From Sutcliffiella horikoshii (GTDB lineage Bacteria > Bacillota > Bacilli > Bacillales > Bacillaceae_I), in NCBI RefSeq assembly GCF_019931755.1, contig NZ_CP082918.1:2212001-2276000 (forward strand): a DNA stretch of 64,000 nucleotides, written 5' to 3'. This document shows positions 41,442 through 49,872 of this stretch, one piece after another. The notes under the pieces are model-generated. The model had not been told where the DNA came from, did no database searches, and was given only the letters and a program-made list of their open reading frames with translations. The position numbers were made by a program, and so were the translations under genes. Numbering within the stretch: position 1 is the first letter of the stretch; the number at the start of each line of letters is the position of its first letter.

Positions 41442-42857
41442 TTAAATTCCTATGGAAACGTATTTCACTTCCAAATATTCTTCCATTCCGTGATGTCCGC
41501 CTTCTCTCCCGATACCACTTTCTTTCAAACCGCCAAATGGGGCCTGAGCCACAGATGGTGCCCCATCATTAACACCAATAATGCCATAATCCAGTCCTTC
41601 TGTAACTCGATAAATTCTTGACATTTTCTCCGTGAATACATACGCTGCCAATCCGTACGGAGAATTATTAGCCCTCTTGATTGCCTCTTCTTCCTCTTTG
41701 AATGTGGTGATTGGGGCAAGAGGACCAAATGTTTCTTCATTCATGCAAAGCATTTCATCTGTTACACCCGTGATTACTGTCGGTTCCATAAACGTTTTAT
41801 CCTTCACTTCACCTCCAAAAGCAACAGCTGCACCTTTCTCTTTGGCATCACTTAAATGCTCTTTCACTTTTTCTAATGCATCTTCATCAATCAGTGGTCC
41901 AAGATCCACTCCGCGCTCCATCCCGTTTCCAACTTTAAGTTTAGAAACCTCTTTGACGAAAAGTGAAGTGAATTCTTCAGCCACACTCTCCTGCACATAT
42001 ATTCTATTGGCACAAATACATGTCTGGCCGGCATTTCGAAATTTGGACTGAACAAGTCCTTTCGCTGCTTTCTCAAGGTCAGCATCCTCAAATATGATAA
42101 ACGGAGCATGCCCGCCAAGCTCTAATGATAGTTTCTTGACTGTATGGGATGCTTGTTCCATTAATTTCTTACCAATTTCCGTAGATCCTGTAAAGGTAAG
42201 CTTTTTCACATTTTTATGTTTCATTAATGACTCGCCAATAACGGAAGATTTTCCGGTGATGACTTGCAGAACACCTTTAGGTACCCCTGCTTCGTCTGCA
42301 TATTTTGCCAGGAGTAAGGCAGTCAGTGGAGTCTGTCCGGCGGGTTTAACGATTACCGTACATCCTGCAGCTAGGGCTGGAGCAACTTTCCTTGTAATCA
42401 TTGCGGCTGGGAAATTCCATGGCGTAATGGCTGCAACAACACCAACCGGCTGCTTTTGGATCAGTACTCTTTTGTCCTTGGAGGAAGATGGAATGGTCTC
42501 TCCGTAGATTCTCTTGCCTTCCTCTTTATACCAATCTACAAAACTATTCGCATAGCCAACCTCTCCCAATGCTTCTCGGAACGGCTTGCCTTGCTCCTTT
42601 GTAAGAGTTTCTGCAATAAGCTTTTTATTTTCCTCCAATAAAAGGAACCATTTATTTAAAATATCTGCACGCTCATATGCCGTATAGTTCCTCCATGTTT
42701 GAAACGCTTCTTCTGCATGTTGGACCACTTTTTCCAGCTGGTCCTCGGAAATGCTTGGTACCGTACCGATCACTTCTCCTGTTGCTGGATTTGTCACTTC
42801 AATTACTTCTTCTGTATTCACCCATTCACCGTTTATGTACATCGAATATTTTTCCAT
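41442..42857 (-). CDS. gabD: NAD(P)-dependent succinate-semialdehyde dehydrogenase family protein
   Basis: The 471-residue protein is an aldehyde dehydrogenase with cofactor-binding TPWNFPAAMITRKVAPALAAGCTVIVKPA near 143, FTGSTEIGKKLM near 224, catalytic Glu in LELGGHAPFI near 246 and catalytic Cys in NAGQTCICANRI near 280. The C-terminal SVAQAPFGGLKESGIGREGGHHGMEEYLEVKYV is typical of GabD. It oxidises succinate semialdehyde or related aldehydes. It is monocistronic. No gabT or other GABA gene is adjacent, so the substrate is a family-based call. Confidence 0.85.
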   Translation of the reverse strand: MEKYSMYINGEWVNTEEVIEVTNPATGEVIGTVPSISEDQLEKVVQHAEEAFQTWRNYTAYERADILNKWFLLLEENKKLIAETLTKEQGKPFREALGEVGYANSFVDWYKEEGKRIYGETIPSSSKDKRVLIQKQPVGVVAAITPWNFPAAMITRKVAPALAAGCTVIVKPAGQTPLTALLLAKYADEAGVPKGVLQVITGKSSVIGESLMKHKNVKKLTFTGSTEIGKKLMEQASHTVKKLSLELGGHAPFIIFEDADLEKAAKGLVQSKFRNAGQTCICANRIYVQESVAEEFTSLFVKEVSKLKVGNGMERGVDLGPLIDEDALEKVKEHLSDAKEKGAAVAFGGEVKDKTFMEPTVITGVTDEMLCMNEETFGPLAPITTFKEEEEAIKRANNSPYGLAAYVFTEKMSRIYRVTEGLDYGIIGVNDGAPSVAQAPFGGLKESGIGREGGHHGMEEYLEVKYVSIGI

Positions 42858-42939
42858 TGTGTTCCCTCCATTTAAAAAGTTTTCAGGACATTCTCTTTAA
42901 TATATTCACTCTTTATGGGACATTCCCTTTATTGAATAC

Positions 42940-42967
42940 AAAAAAACACCAGTTAAGGTGTTTTTTG
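42940..42967 (-). terminator. Bidirectional terminator overlapping the MFS gene end
   Basis: AACACC and GGTGTT pair around a short loop with runs of six to seven A and T on both sides. The stop of the MFS gene lies within the stem. Confidence 0.8.
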
Positions 42968-44158
42968 TTCGGCAACTGCAACTGGGTGGCGAAATAGTCT
43001 TAAACCATATATCAAAATTAACGTCAAAGAGAGCATTCCAAAAACGATTGCCATCATTTGAAGTCCTATCGTATCAAGGAACAACCCAGTTCCAAGAAGA
43101 ACTACCTGGAATAACACGCGATCAAGCATATTTCGGAATGAGAAAAAGCGCCCGTGGTACTCTTTCGGTATTTTCGTTTGAAAAATGGTTGCTGCAATCG
43201 GGAAGAAACACCCAACCGCCAAGCCGAATAAACCAAAAGAGAATAATGTCATCCATTTAATGTCTGCAAAATACAAACTCAAATGGGAAATGGCTATTAA
43301 TGTTACAAATAAAAACATTAGCGGAACCATATTGTTATCGTTAGATATACGTTTTACGGCAAATGCTCCAATCATGAAGCAGACACCTTCAATCGTGTAA
43401 ATCCAGCTTTTAATCGCTTGATCATCTTGAATTTCACTGATGTTAATGACCATCAGGTTGAAGCCCCCAATGAATAGAAATGGGATAAACGTAAGAATCA
43501 ATACGGTAAGAGCAATCGGCGTTTCCTTTAATACCGGCAGGACCTCTTTGAAGTCTCCGGATTTTTTGTTTTTGCCATCTAGTTCATTGTTATGATTTGG
43601 TTCTTCAAAGTTCAATAAAAAAGTAAGTAAGAATAAAATTCCATAAGCAACCATGGATGCCATATACAATGAAGATAAACTCATGATCACAAGCATGGCT
43701 CCTGCAAGTGCTGTCCCTGCAATTCTAGATACAGTGGATACATTCATATGTACCCCGTTCATTTCTAATAAATCTTTGTCTTTTACAATCAAAGGAATGG
43801 ATGATTGCAACGCCGGAAAATAAAATGCAGCAGACAACTGAATGGCAATCATGAAGATAATCATGAAAAGAATAGATTGATATTCAATCGCTAGAAACAT
43901 AAATACTACACTGATCATCCGACCGAATCCTGAAATTAACATTACTCGCTTTTTACTTGTTGAGTCGATGATTTTACCGGCTAACGGTCCTACCATCACA
44001 CCTGCAAGGAGGCCTGCAAATAGAATAAGAGACTTGGCAAAATCTGAAGGCACCAATGCCTGCATAAACTCTAAGTTTCCTATAATACCAGTCCATAACC
44101 CTAAACCTGCAATAAATTCACCTATTAAAATAATCCATACATTCCGGTTTTTCCACAT
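42953..44158 (-). CDS. MFS transporter (macrolide-efflux-like)
   Basis: The 401-residue protein has twelve predicted membrane helices. LLAGVMVGPLAGKIIDSTSKKRVMLISGFGRM near 50-80 holds the loop 2-3 motif of the major facilitator superfamily. The overall type is like MefA/YfmO-style drug exporters. The ATG at 44156-44158 was chosen because GGAG lies eight bases upstream; a GTG six codons earlier is in frame. The substrate is unknown. Confidence 0.82.
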   Translation of the reverse strand: MWKNRNVWIILIGEFIAGLGLWTGIIGNLEFMQALVPSDFAKSLILFAGLLAGVMVGPLAGKIIDSTSKKRVMLISGFGRMISVVFMFLAIEYQSILFMIIFMIAIQLSAAFYFPALQSSIPLIVKDKDLLEMNGVHMNVSTVSRIAGTALAGAMLVIMSLSSLYMASMVAYGILFLLTFLLNFEEPNHNNELDGKNKKSGDFKEVLPVLKETPIALTVLILTFIPFLFIGGFNLMVINISEIQDDQAIKSWIYTIEGVCFMIGAFAVKRISNDNNMVPLMFLFVTLIAISHLSLYFADIKWMTLFSFGLFGLAVGCFFPIAATIFQTKIPKEYHGRFFSFRNMLDRVLFQVVLLGTGLFLDTIGLQMMAIVFGMLSLTLILIYGLRLFRHPVAVAEQKTP

Positions 44159-44247
44159 GATAGTTTCTCCGATCACTTGTGTTGTTGTAAGAAAACTATA
44201 CCATGGAATGAATTAATTCGCCACTCGAAATTTCTTTTTATAAGCTT

Positions 44248-44372
44248 TCACTTTAGTCCTCATTCCGGCGATGAGGACTTCCCTTCTCCTTTCTCCTTGT
44301 CACTAAGGTCTTCATCACGCTGATGAGGACCTCTCTCCTTCTTTTTTCTAGTAACTGAGGTCTTCATACAAT
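44248..44372 (-). repeat. Tandem hairpin repeat, about 51-base period, 2.3 copies
   Basis: Two adjacent units each hold a hairpin (GTCCTCAT ... ATGAGGAC and GTCTTCATCA ... TGATGAGGAC) followed by a CT-rich tract on the plus strand, and a third unit is cut short after GAGGTCTTCAT. The repeats lie between the lipoprotein terminator and the MFS gene. They differ from the gene-cassette repeats to the left. Confidence 0.72.
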
Positions 44373-44424
44373 CCATTAGGCCCCCGTCCTTCGGAAAAGC
44401 GGAGAGTCTGAAAAAGAAAGCAAT

Positions 44425-44463
44425 AAAAAATTGGCATAGGGAGTCCCTTTGCCAATTTTTTAA
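44425..44463 (-). terminator. Bidirectional intrinsic terminator
   Basis: AAAATTGGCA and TGCCAATTTT-type arms with an inner AGGGA/TCCCT pair, and U-runs on both strands, five bases after the YusW-like gene. Confidence 0.85.
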
Positions 44464-44467
44464 TGGA

Positions 44468-44938
44468 TTATTTCTTCTCTTCATATTTCTTAACAGTACC
44501 ATCCTCAAACGTTACTTCAAGTTCAAATTCTTTGTAGTCATCTTTTAATTCGAATATTTCCAACACCTGCGTCATTACTTCTTGCTGATCTGCGTTGCTG
44601 TCGAATTTCAATTGTTCCAATCGAGGAGAAAGCTCCGTATATGCCTCGTCACCTTTAAGAGAAACTTCATTAACATTGTCCTCAATCTCTGCTTCTCCAT
44701 TACCTTCTGCTTCATACTCAGCCTCATATTTCACTCTGTTTTCGTACTCCACTTCTAGGTCAAACTTGGTAAACTTATGACCAGTGGTACTTTGTTCGTT
44801 TTCTACATCTGTTGTTGTCCCCTCATTTTGAGGAGCATTTTCCGGAGGAGCAGATAAATTATCATTATCCGTTCCACAACCTACCGCTAATCCCGTAGTT
44901 AAGGTCATTACAATAGCTGTCATAATCCATTTATTCAT
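44468..44938 (-). CDS. YusW-like lipoprotein
   Basis: The 156-residue protein has a lipobox AVGC (Cys about 21), a disordered linker (NDNLSAPPENAPQNEGTTTD) and a YusW-like domain: FTKFDLEVEYENRVKYEAEYE, then TQVLEIFELKDDYKEFELEVTFEDGTVKKY. Some members have two such half-repeats, as here. Function unknown. The ATG at 44936-44938 was chosen because AAGGAG is nine bases upstream; the ATG three codons earlier is too close to it. Confidence 0.78.
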   Translation of the reverse strand: MNKWIMTAIVMTLTTGLAVGCGTDNDNLSAPPENAPQNEGTTTDVENEQSTTGHKFTKFDLEVEYENRVKYEAEYEAEGNGEAEIEDNVNEVSLKGDEAYTELSPRLEQLKFDSNADQQEVMTQVLEIFELKDDYKEFELEVTFEDGTVKKYEEKK

Positions 44939-44997
44939 ATAAATCATCTCCTTAATAATTAGTAAGAGTATTTTTTCCTATTGGAAATTATTTACCC

Positions 44998-45645
44998 TCA
45001 ATTATGAAAAGAATTCATTTTCTTGTTATGTACAACTTTTAAATACATCCCACTCAAAAATAGTAACCAAGAAGCACCCATTGCAAATCCGCCCAATACA
45101 TCCAGTGGGTAGTGAACTCCTAAGTAAACTCTGCTAAATCCTATTAGTCCTATCAGAACATAACAAACAGCCATCAGTGTATTTCTTAGCCAGCTTTGCT
45201 TAATTATTAGGTAACACAAGAATGCAATAGCCCCGAAGAATGCCATGGAATTCATCGAGTGTCCACTAGGGTAACTATAAAATCCTGCCTCTACTACATG
45301 ATCCAAGCTTGGTCTGTCTCTTGAAAAAATTGTTTTTAACAATGTATTTAGAAATCGCACGCCTATAAGATTAGCCCAAAGAAATAATGCCAAATACCAG
45401 TTCCGTTTGAATAGAATGAAGATTGTCAAGACAACAAGTGCCGGGTAGAAAAACAGCTTTGACCCTATATAGGATAAAAAGATAAAAAAACCATCAATTT
45501 CACCTATTCTATAAAGGCTTTCACCAATCATCCTGTCCCATGTTTCAGTTACTTCTACATTAATCAATAATGCTACAATGAGAAATACCAAAAAAAGAAT
45601 ACCGCTTGCTTTAAACATGGTGTTTGTTTTTATGTACACATTCAT
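44998..45645 (-). CDS. PAP2-family membrane phosphatase
   Basis: The 215-residue protein has about six helices and the complete acid-phosphatase signature: KTIFSRDRPS near residue 98, YPSGHSMNSMAFFG near 118 and SRVYLGVHYPLDVLGG near 170. Such enzymes dephosphorylate undecaprenyl diphosphate or phosphatidylglycerophosphate; BcrC- or PgpB-like activity cannot be told apart by eye. The ATG has GGGAGTG upstream. It is monocistronic. Confidence 0.85.
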   Translation of the reverse strand: MNVYIKTNTMFKASGILFLVFLIVALLINVEVTETWDRMIGESLYRIGEIDGFFIFLSYIGSKLFFYPALVVLTIFILFKRNWYLALFLWANLIGVRFLNTLLKTIFSRDRPSLDHVVEAGFYSYPSGHSMNSMAFFGAIAFLCYLIIKQSWLRNTLMAVCYVLIGLIGFSRVYLGVHYPLDVLGGFAMGASWLLFLSGMYLKVVHNKKMNSFHN

Positions 45646-45660
45646 GATGTCACTCCCAAC

Positions 45661-45703
45661 GAAAAAAAGGCTAACTCCCTGTATCTTAGAGTTAGCCTTA
45701 ATC
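45661..45703 (-). terminator. Intrinsic terminator after yojO
   Basis: AAGGCTAACTC and GAGTTAGCCTT form an 11-pair stem around a 13-base loop; seven U follow on the minus strand. Confidence 0.88.
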
Positions 45704-45709
45704 CTTGTT

Positions 45710-47635
45710 TTATAAGCTTTTTAACAGTAATTTTTTTAATAGTGGAAAGAGCACGTCTGGTAACTCTTCAATATCTGGAACTAAAATACTATACTTGCCA
45801 TACATATTTTGAATGGTTTTCACTTGTCCTTCATCAATTTCACCGTTAGCTAAGAATACGTTGATTACTTCAAGTCCATTTTTTCGTGCTTCCATAACGG
45901 CTTGATGTGTATCTACTATCCCGTTCTTTTCGTAGTCCATCGCTGCAGGTTCCCCGTCGGAGAATACGAGTAGAAATTTTTGTTTTTCACTGCGGTGTAC
46001 AAGTCTTTTAGTCATATGTCTGATCGCATAACCATCCCTGTTATCTTCTTCAGGTTCAAGCTGAAGAATCTCTGGCCCAGCAGCAGGTCTGAGACTTGAG
46101 TTGAAATCTATCACAGTTTTAAAATAGTTCGGTTGGCTTGTCTTTGTTGCATCATTGGTATCTTCCCAGAATCCTACCACTTCGTGAGGAACAAATACAG
46201 ATTTTAACGCTTCATGAAAAAGAGTGATTCCATATTTGGTCTGTTCCATTTTATCAAACATGGACGCCGAGCAATCAACCAATAGGGAAAAAACAGCATC
46301 GATTTCGATAGATGGATTATCCTTTTTATAAAATACTCTTGGGTTTTCTTCTGTAAACCAAGGTAAAAGCTTTTTACTTAATCTGCCGAATGGAAGATCA
46401 CTTCTTGGCATGATTTTTTTGTGCTCCAATGTTTTTTGAATTAACTGTTTTAATTTCTTTTGATAAGAGGAGACAAACAGCTTATATTCGTCATATCCAG
46501 CATAATGTTCTGCTGATATATTCTCAGGCTTTAAGAAGACAGGATAGGCGTATTTGTTCTCTTTCCCAAACTCCGCGCCGCTTCCCCCTTCTTTTTTTGT
46601 ATCATTTAAAACATCCAACGCTTCAAGCTTGGAATAATCATTTTTATTTGTCTGTTGACTCTCGCCTTGGACAAAGCCCATTGCCTGGTCTCCATCTTCC
46701 CCTTCTCGTACGCCTTCCCCCATTAGATCGGTTTTTGTACCTTGTTCCATATCAAATTGAAGGAAGCTTTTATTGTTGCTTTCTGATTCACGGTGCCAAG
46801 TTGGGAGCTTGTCTTCATGAACGTCTTCTTCGTCGTCTTCATTATCCTTTTGTTTTATATCGTCATTTTTCAGTTCGCTTTTTCTTTTCATCTCATCGAA
46901 GGTTGGAGTTTCGTCTTCTTCGGGCGTATCTGAAAAGTCCGGCAGGAAAAAATACGTATTAAGCATATCTTTCTCTAAGAGATCTTCTAGTACTTCTACG
47001 ATGGTTGTAACACTTCGAAAAATATCTTTCGTAGTTTTTGCTTCATAAGATTTAGCAATTTCGTCCCGAAGGAATGGGAGTGCAAGGTCTAACTCCTCAT
47101 TTAATGAAGGTACATCCTCCAAAGGATTATCTGTGGTCAATAGTAGATACAACAGATTGTAAAGCGCATCTGTCATAATATTTCTTTCTATATTGACTGT
47201 AAGTTGGCTTCTGAAATATTTGCGATACTCCACTCTTCTCACCATAAAAGTTGTAGTGGTGCCTGGCCGCTCTCGTTTGCAAAGTTCCTCAAGTCTTATG
47301 TCTTCCATCAGGATGAACAGTTGTCTGCTTAAGCTAGATAAGTGTGTTCTTTTCATAAAAGCAAAAAGTTGTTTAATCACTTTATAGTCTGTATGCACAA
47401 CAGATCCGACGCTACGCAAATACACATCGCTTTTCATACCATGAAGTTTTTCGAAAGTAGGATGGTTATCCCAGAATAAACTGATATACATCTTATTCAT
47501 ATATGGGTCATAGTAGGACTTGAACGCATATTCCACTTCAAGGTCTTTCTTTTTAGAAAGGGAAGTCGCTAAGTCCGATAGCTCCATAAATAGAAAGGAA
47601 TCAATTTTTTTATCATTAAAAACGATAGGTCTCAA
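45710..47635 (-). CDS. yojO: VWA-domain protein (NorD/CobT-like), YojO
   Basis: The 641-residue protein has a helical N-terminal part, an acidic low-complexity linker (about 225-350 with DEEDVHEDK) and a C-terminal von Willebrand A domain with MIDAS motif FSLLVDCSASMFDKMEQT near 443 and LVFSDGEPAAMDY near 550. With a MoxR-type AAA ATPase it should form a chaperone that inserts a metal or remodels a target. TTG at 47633-47635 has GAGGAG six bases upstream and is preferred to a TTG six codons earlier that overlaps the yojN stop. Partner: yojN. Confidence 0.85.
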   Translation of the reverse strand: MRPIVFNDKKIDSFLFMELSDLATSLSKKKDLEVEYAFKSYYDPYMNKMYISLFWDNHPTFEKLHGMKSDVYLRSVGSVVHTDYKVIKQLFAFMKRTHLSSLSRQLFILMEDIRLEELCKRERPGTTTTFMVRRVEYRKYFRSQLTVNIERNIMTDALYNLLYLLLTTDNPLEDVPSLNEELDLALPFLRDEIAKSYEAKTTKDIFRSVTTIVEVLEDLLEKDMLNTYFFLPDFSDTPEEDETPTFDEMKRKSELKNDDIKQKDNEDDEEDVHEDKLPTWHRESESNNKSFLQFDMEQGTKTDLMGEGVREGEDGDQAMGFVQGESQQTNKNDYSKLEALDVLNDTKKEGGSGAEFGKENKYAYPVFLKPENISAEHYAGYDEYKLFVSSYQKKLKQLIQKTLEHKKIMPRSDLPFGRLSKKLLPWFTEENPRVFYKKDNPSIEIDAVFSLLVDCSASMFDKMEQTKYGITLFHEALKSVFVPHEVVGFWEDTNDATKTSQPNYFKTVIDFNSSLRPAAGPEILQLEPEEDNRDGYAIRHMTKRLVHRSEKQKFLLVFSDGEPAAMDYEKNGIVDTHQAVMEARKNGLEVINVFLANGEIDEGQVKTIQNMYGKYSILVPDIEELPDVLFPLLKKLLLKSL

Positions 47636-47645
47636 GTTAATCTCC

Positions 47646-48518
47646 TCATTCAAACAAAGTTTGTGCGATGTTTAAGATAGCCGCTTTTTCTCTATCATCT
47701 TCCAACTTTTCTATAATACCGCGCTTAATCGCTCTAAGCGGTGGCAAGTAAACACTAAGATCACATGTGTCTAATAGGGCGCGCACAGATGCAGCCTCTT
47801 CGGATAGATTTCCGTTTTCAACTAAAGCTATAAGGTCAGAAGATAAAGTTACATATTTACTAAGCAGTTTTTCGTCTTCCAATTTGGATTGATTTTTCAG
47901 GACTTGAAGTAAAACCTCTCCCTGCACATATGGCACATCGATGACAACAAATCGATTTTTCAGTGCTTCATTTAATGGTACCGTTCCCACATACCCTTCA
48001 TTGATGGCAGCAATCACACCAAAGTCCTGATTTGCTCTCACTACTTCACCTGTAAAAGGATTCGTAATGGTTTTACGGTAGTCTAGTACACCGTTTAGAA
48101 TTGGCAAGGTTTCAGGTTTTGCCATGTTTATTTCATCTATATATAGAAGGTTTCCTTGTTTCATTGCATTAATAACTGGACCTGGTACAAATTCTATCGT
48201 CGCTTTTCCATCATTATTGTGAATCGTTTTAAAGCCAAGTAATGCCTCAGCATCTAAGTCTACGGAGCAGTTAATACTATGCATCGGCTGATGAAAAATA
48301 GAAGATAACGTTTCTGCCAACTTCGTTTTTCCTGAGCCGGTTGGCCCTTTTAATAGGACGTTCTTCCCCATAGATAAAGCAATAATACAATCAAACAAAA
48401 CATCATCGTCTGCTGATGTATATCCTGCCGACCCAATAAGGGAGCTGGTACCTTCTTTTTCTTTATTTCTTTTTATCTTTTCTTGAATAGCTGTAGGTAA
48501 TTGATCTATAGCAAACAT
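47646..48518 (-). CDS. yojN: MoxR-family AAA+ ATPase, YojN
   Basis: The 290-residue ATPase has Walker [19 protein letters not shown] near 55, Walker [14 protein letters not shown] near 122, sensor 1 [26 protein letters not shown] near 163 and the arginine finger within the last segment. MoxR ATPases work with VWA proteins, and the partner gene yojO follows directly. The ATG has AAAAGGAG upstream. The target in Bacillus is not established. Confidence 0.88.
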   Translation of the reverse strand: MFAIDQLPTAIQEKIKRNKEKEGTSSLIGSAGYTSADDDVLFDCIIALSMGKNVLLKGPTGSGKTKLAETLSSIFHQPMHSINCSVDLDAEALLGFKTIHNNDGKATIEFVPGPVINAMKQGNLLYIDEINMAKPETLPILNGVLDYRKTITNPFTGEVVRANQDFGVIAAINEGYVGTVPLNEALKNRFVVIDVPYVQGEVLLQVLKNQSKLEDEKLLSKYVTLSSDLIALVENGNLSEEAASVRALLDTCDLSVYLPPLRAIKRGIIEKLEDDREKAAILNIAQTLFE

Positions 48519-48587
48519 CTTTCAGTCTCCTTTTATCTTATTCCATGTAGTATCCCACAATATGGGCGTAGATATCGTTTTATTGAA

Positions 48588-48621
48588 AAAGGCTGCTGAC
48601 AATAGATTGTCAACAGCCTAG
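48588..48621 (-). terminator. Intrinsic terminator after the TerC-family gene
   Basis: AGGCTGTTGACAAT and ATTGTCAGCAGCCT pair (one G-U) around a short loop; TTTTTC follows. It is about 50 bases after the stop at 48669. Confidence 0.88.
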
Positions 48622-48668
48622 TACATTATATCAACTATTTTGTTTTACTTGAAGTAAAAAGAGTTACT

Positions 48669-49451
48669 TTACTTAATGCTGTCCACTTCTTGAACTACTT
48701 TGTTCTTTCCGGAAACAATCCAGCCACCAACAGCGATTCCAATCAAGACGATCCAGAACATCGCTTTAAAGAGCGGACTGTGTGGGAAGTGGTATGGAAG
48801 CACGCCAACACTTGGGTGTGCCAATGTGTACATAGCAAGTTTGAAACCTACCCAACCAACAATTAAAAATGCGGCTGTTTCCAAACTTGGTCTTTCTTTT
48901 AACAGTTTCACGAAAAGCGTAGCAGCAAAACGCATGATAACTACCCCGATAAATCCACCAAGGAAAATGATGATGAATTGTCCTCCATCTATTCCTCCTA
49001 TTTGAGGCAGATTAGTTTTTGGCAACGTCATGGCCAATGCAAAAGCCGCTAAAATAGAGTCCACTGCAAACGCAATGTCTGCAACTTCTACTTTGAAAAC
49101 TGTCATCCAAAAACCGGACTGTTTTTTGGGCTTGTCAACGGTCGCAGCATGTTCCACTTTCGCCACTGCAAACCTTCGCCATATATGGTTAAGTGCGATA
49201 AACAGCAAGTAAGCAGCTCCAATCGCCTGTACTTGCCAAATAGTTACTAGGTATGAAATTGCAAATAAAGATCCAAGCCTGAAGACGAGTGCCCCTGCCA
49301 GACCGTAAAATAAAGCCTTTTTACGTGCCTCTTCCGGTAGGTGCTTAACCATAATTGCTAGTACTAGTGCGTTGTCAGCCGCTAAAATACCTTCAAGTGC
49401 AATCAAGACAAGAAGAACCCAGCCGTATTCCAATAATAATGATAATTCCAT
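48669..49451 (-). CDS. TerC-family manganese exporter-like membrane protein
   Basis: The 260-residue protein has about seven to eight helices and the two TerC metal-site motifs: ALEGILAADNALVLAIMV near 18-35 and VEVADIAFAVDSILAAFAL near 122-140. TerC proteins of the YceF/YkoY type export Mn2+ or metallate exoenzymes. The gene is preceded by a yybP-ykoY manganese riboswitch, which supports Mn2+-induced export. The ATG has AAAAAGGAGAGG upstream and the gene ends in a terminator. Confidence 0.9.
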   Translation of the reverse strand: MELSLLLEYGWVLLVLIALEGILAADNALVLAIMVKHLPEEARKKALFYGLAGALVFRLGSLFAISYLVTIWQVQAIGAAYLLFIALNHIWRRFAVAKVEHAATVDKPKKQSGFWMTVFKVEVADIAFAVDSILAAFALAMTLPKTNLPQIGGIDGGQFIIIFLGGFIGVVIMRFAATLFVKLLKERPSLETAAFLIVGWVGFKLAMYTLAHPSVGVLPYHFPHSPLFKAMFWIVLIGIAVGGWIVSGKNKVVQEVDSIK

Positions 49452-49475
49452 GGTTTCCTCTCCTTTTTACATAAC

Positions 49476-49567
49476 AAAAGCCTTTCCTAGAAACAGGTAA
49501 AGGCTTTTATGAACACATAAAAGACCTTTACCTAGAACTGTCCAATTTCCAGTTTAGGCAAAGGTCT
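49476..49567 (-). promoter_or_regulatory. Expression platform of the manganese riboswitch (three competing hairpins)
   Basis: Three overlapping hairpins can form on the minus strand: H1 (49522-49567, AGACCTTTGCCTA with TAGGTAAAGGTCT), H2 (49495-49533, AGGTAAAGG and CTTTTATG with CATAAAAG and CCTTTACCT) and H3 (49476-49509, AAGCCTTTACC with GGAAAGGCTT followed by TTG). H2 excludes both H1 and H3, a terminator/antiterminator layout. Confidence 0.78.
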
Positions 49568-49675
49568 TGCTAACAACATCAAGGTTGCCGATAAAGCCGG
49601 TGCTGAATATATCAGTCACGTCATGACGGCAATATCGTTCTCATAGCTACTCCCCTTTGATTGGGCTTGTGCATA
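49522..49675 (-). promoter_or_regulatory. yybP-ykoY manganese riboswitch aptamer
   Basis: The minus strand shows the class hallmarks AAAGGGGAGTAGC (about 49646-49658), GCCGTCATGACG, CAGCACCGGC, and CCGATAAAGCC-type pairing with GGCAACCTT, followed by AGACC. Aptamers of this class sense Mn2+ and activate exporters, which fits the TerC-family gene downstream. Confidence 0.92.
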
Positions 49676-49695
49676 TGTAGTTTTAATATAAACCT

Positions 49696-49724
49696 ATTCT
49701 AGTAGCTTTATAGAAATGTGTCAA
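49696..49724 (-). promoter_or_regulatory. Predicted SigA promoter of the riboswitch transcript
   Basis: A perfect -35 TTGACA (49719-49724) and -10 TAGAAT (49696-49701) are 17 bases apart, about 35 bases upstream of the aptamer. Confidence 0.82.
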
Positions 49725-49817
49725 CAAAATATTTCATCCACCTCTTGAAGCTTTAGGACATTCATTGTCGTAAATTTCAAATAGTTTATTTCTACACTCT
49801 AAATAAATGTTTTATGA

Positions 49818-49823
49818 TATAAT
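49818..49823 (+). promoter_or_regulatory. Possible -10 element of the MATE gene
   Basis: A perfect TATAAT lies about 50 bases upstream of the MATE start. The -35 region is weak (ACACTC), so this promoter is tentative. Confidence 0.4.
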
Positions 49824-49872
49824 CCATACCATTATTACATAATTACTTCAACTAAAAGGTCGTGGCATTGTT

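Noticed and set aside
44260-44508. 82-residue minus-strand frame
   Set aside because: It lies on the tandem hairpins and a terminator and overlaps the YusW-like gene; the sequence is arginine/lysine-rich shadow of repeats.
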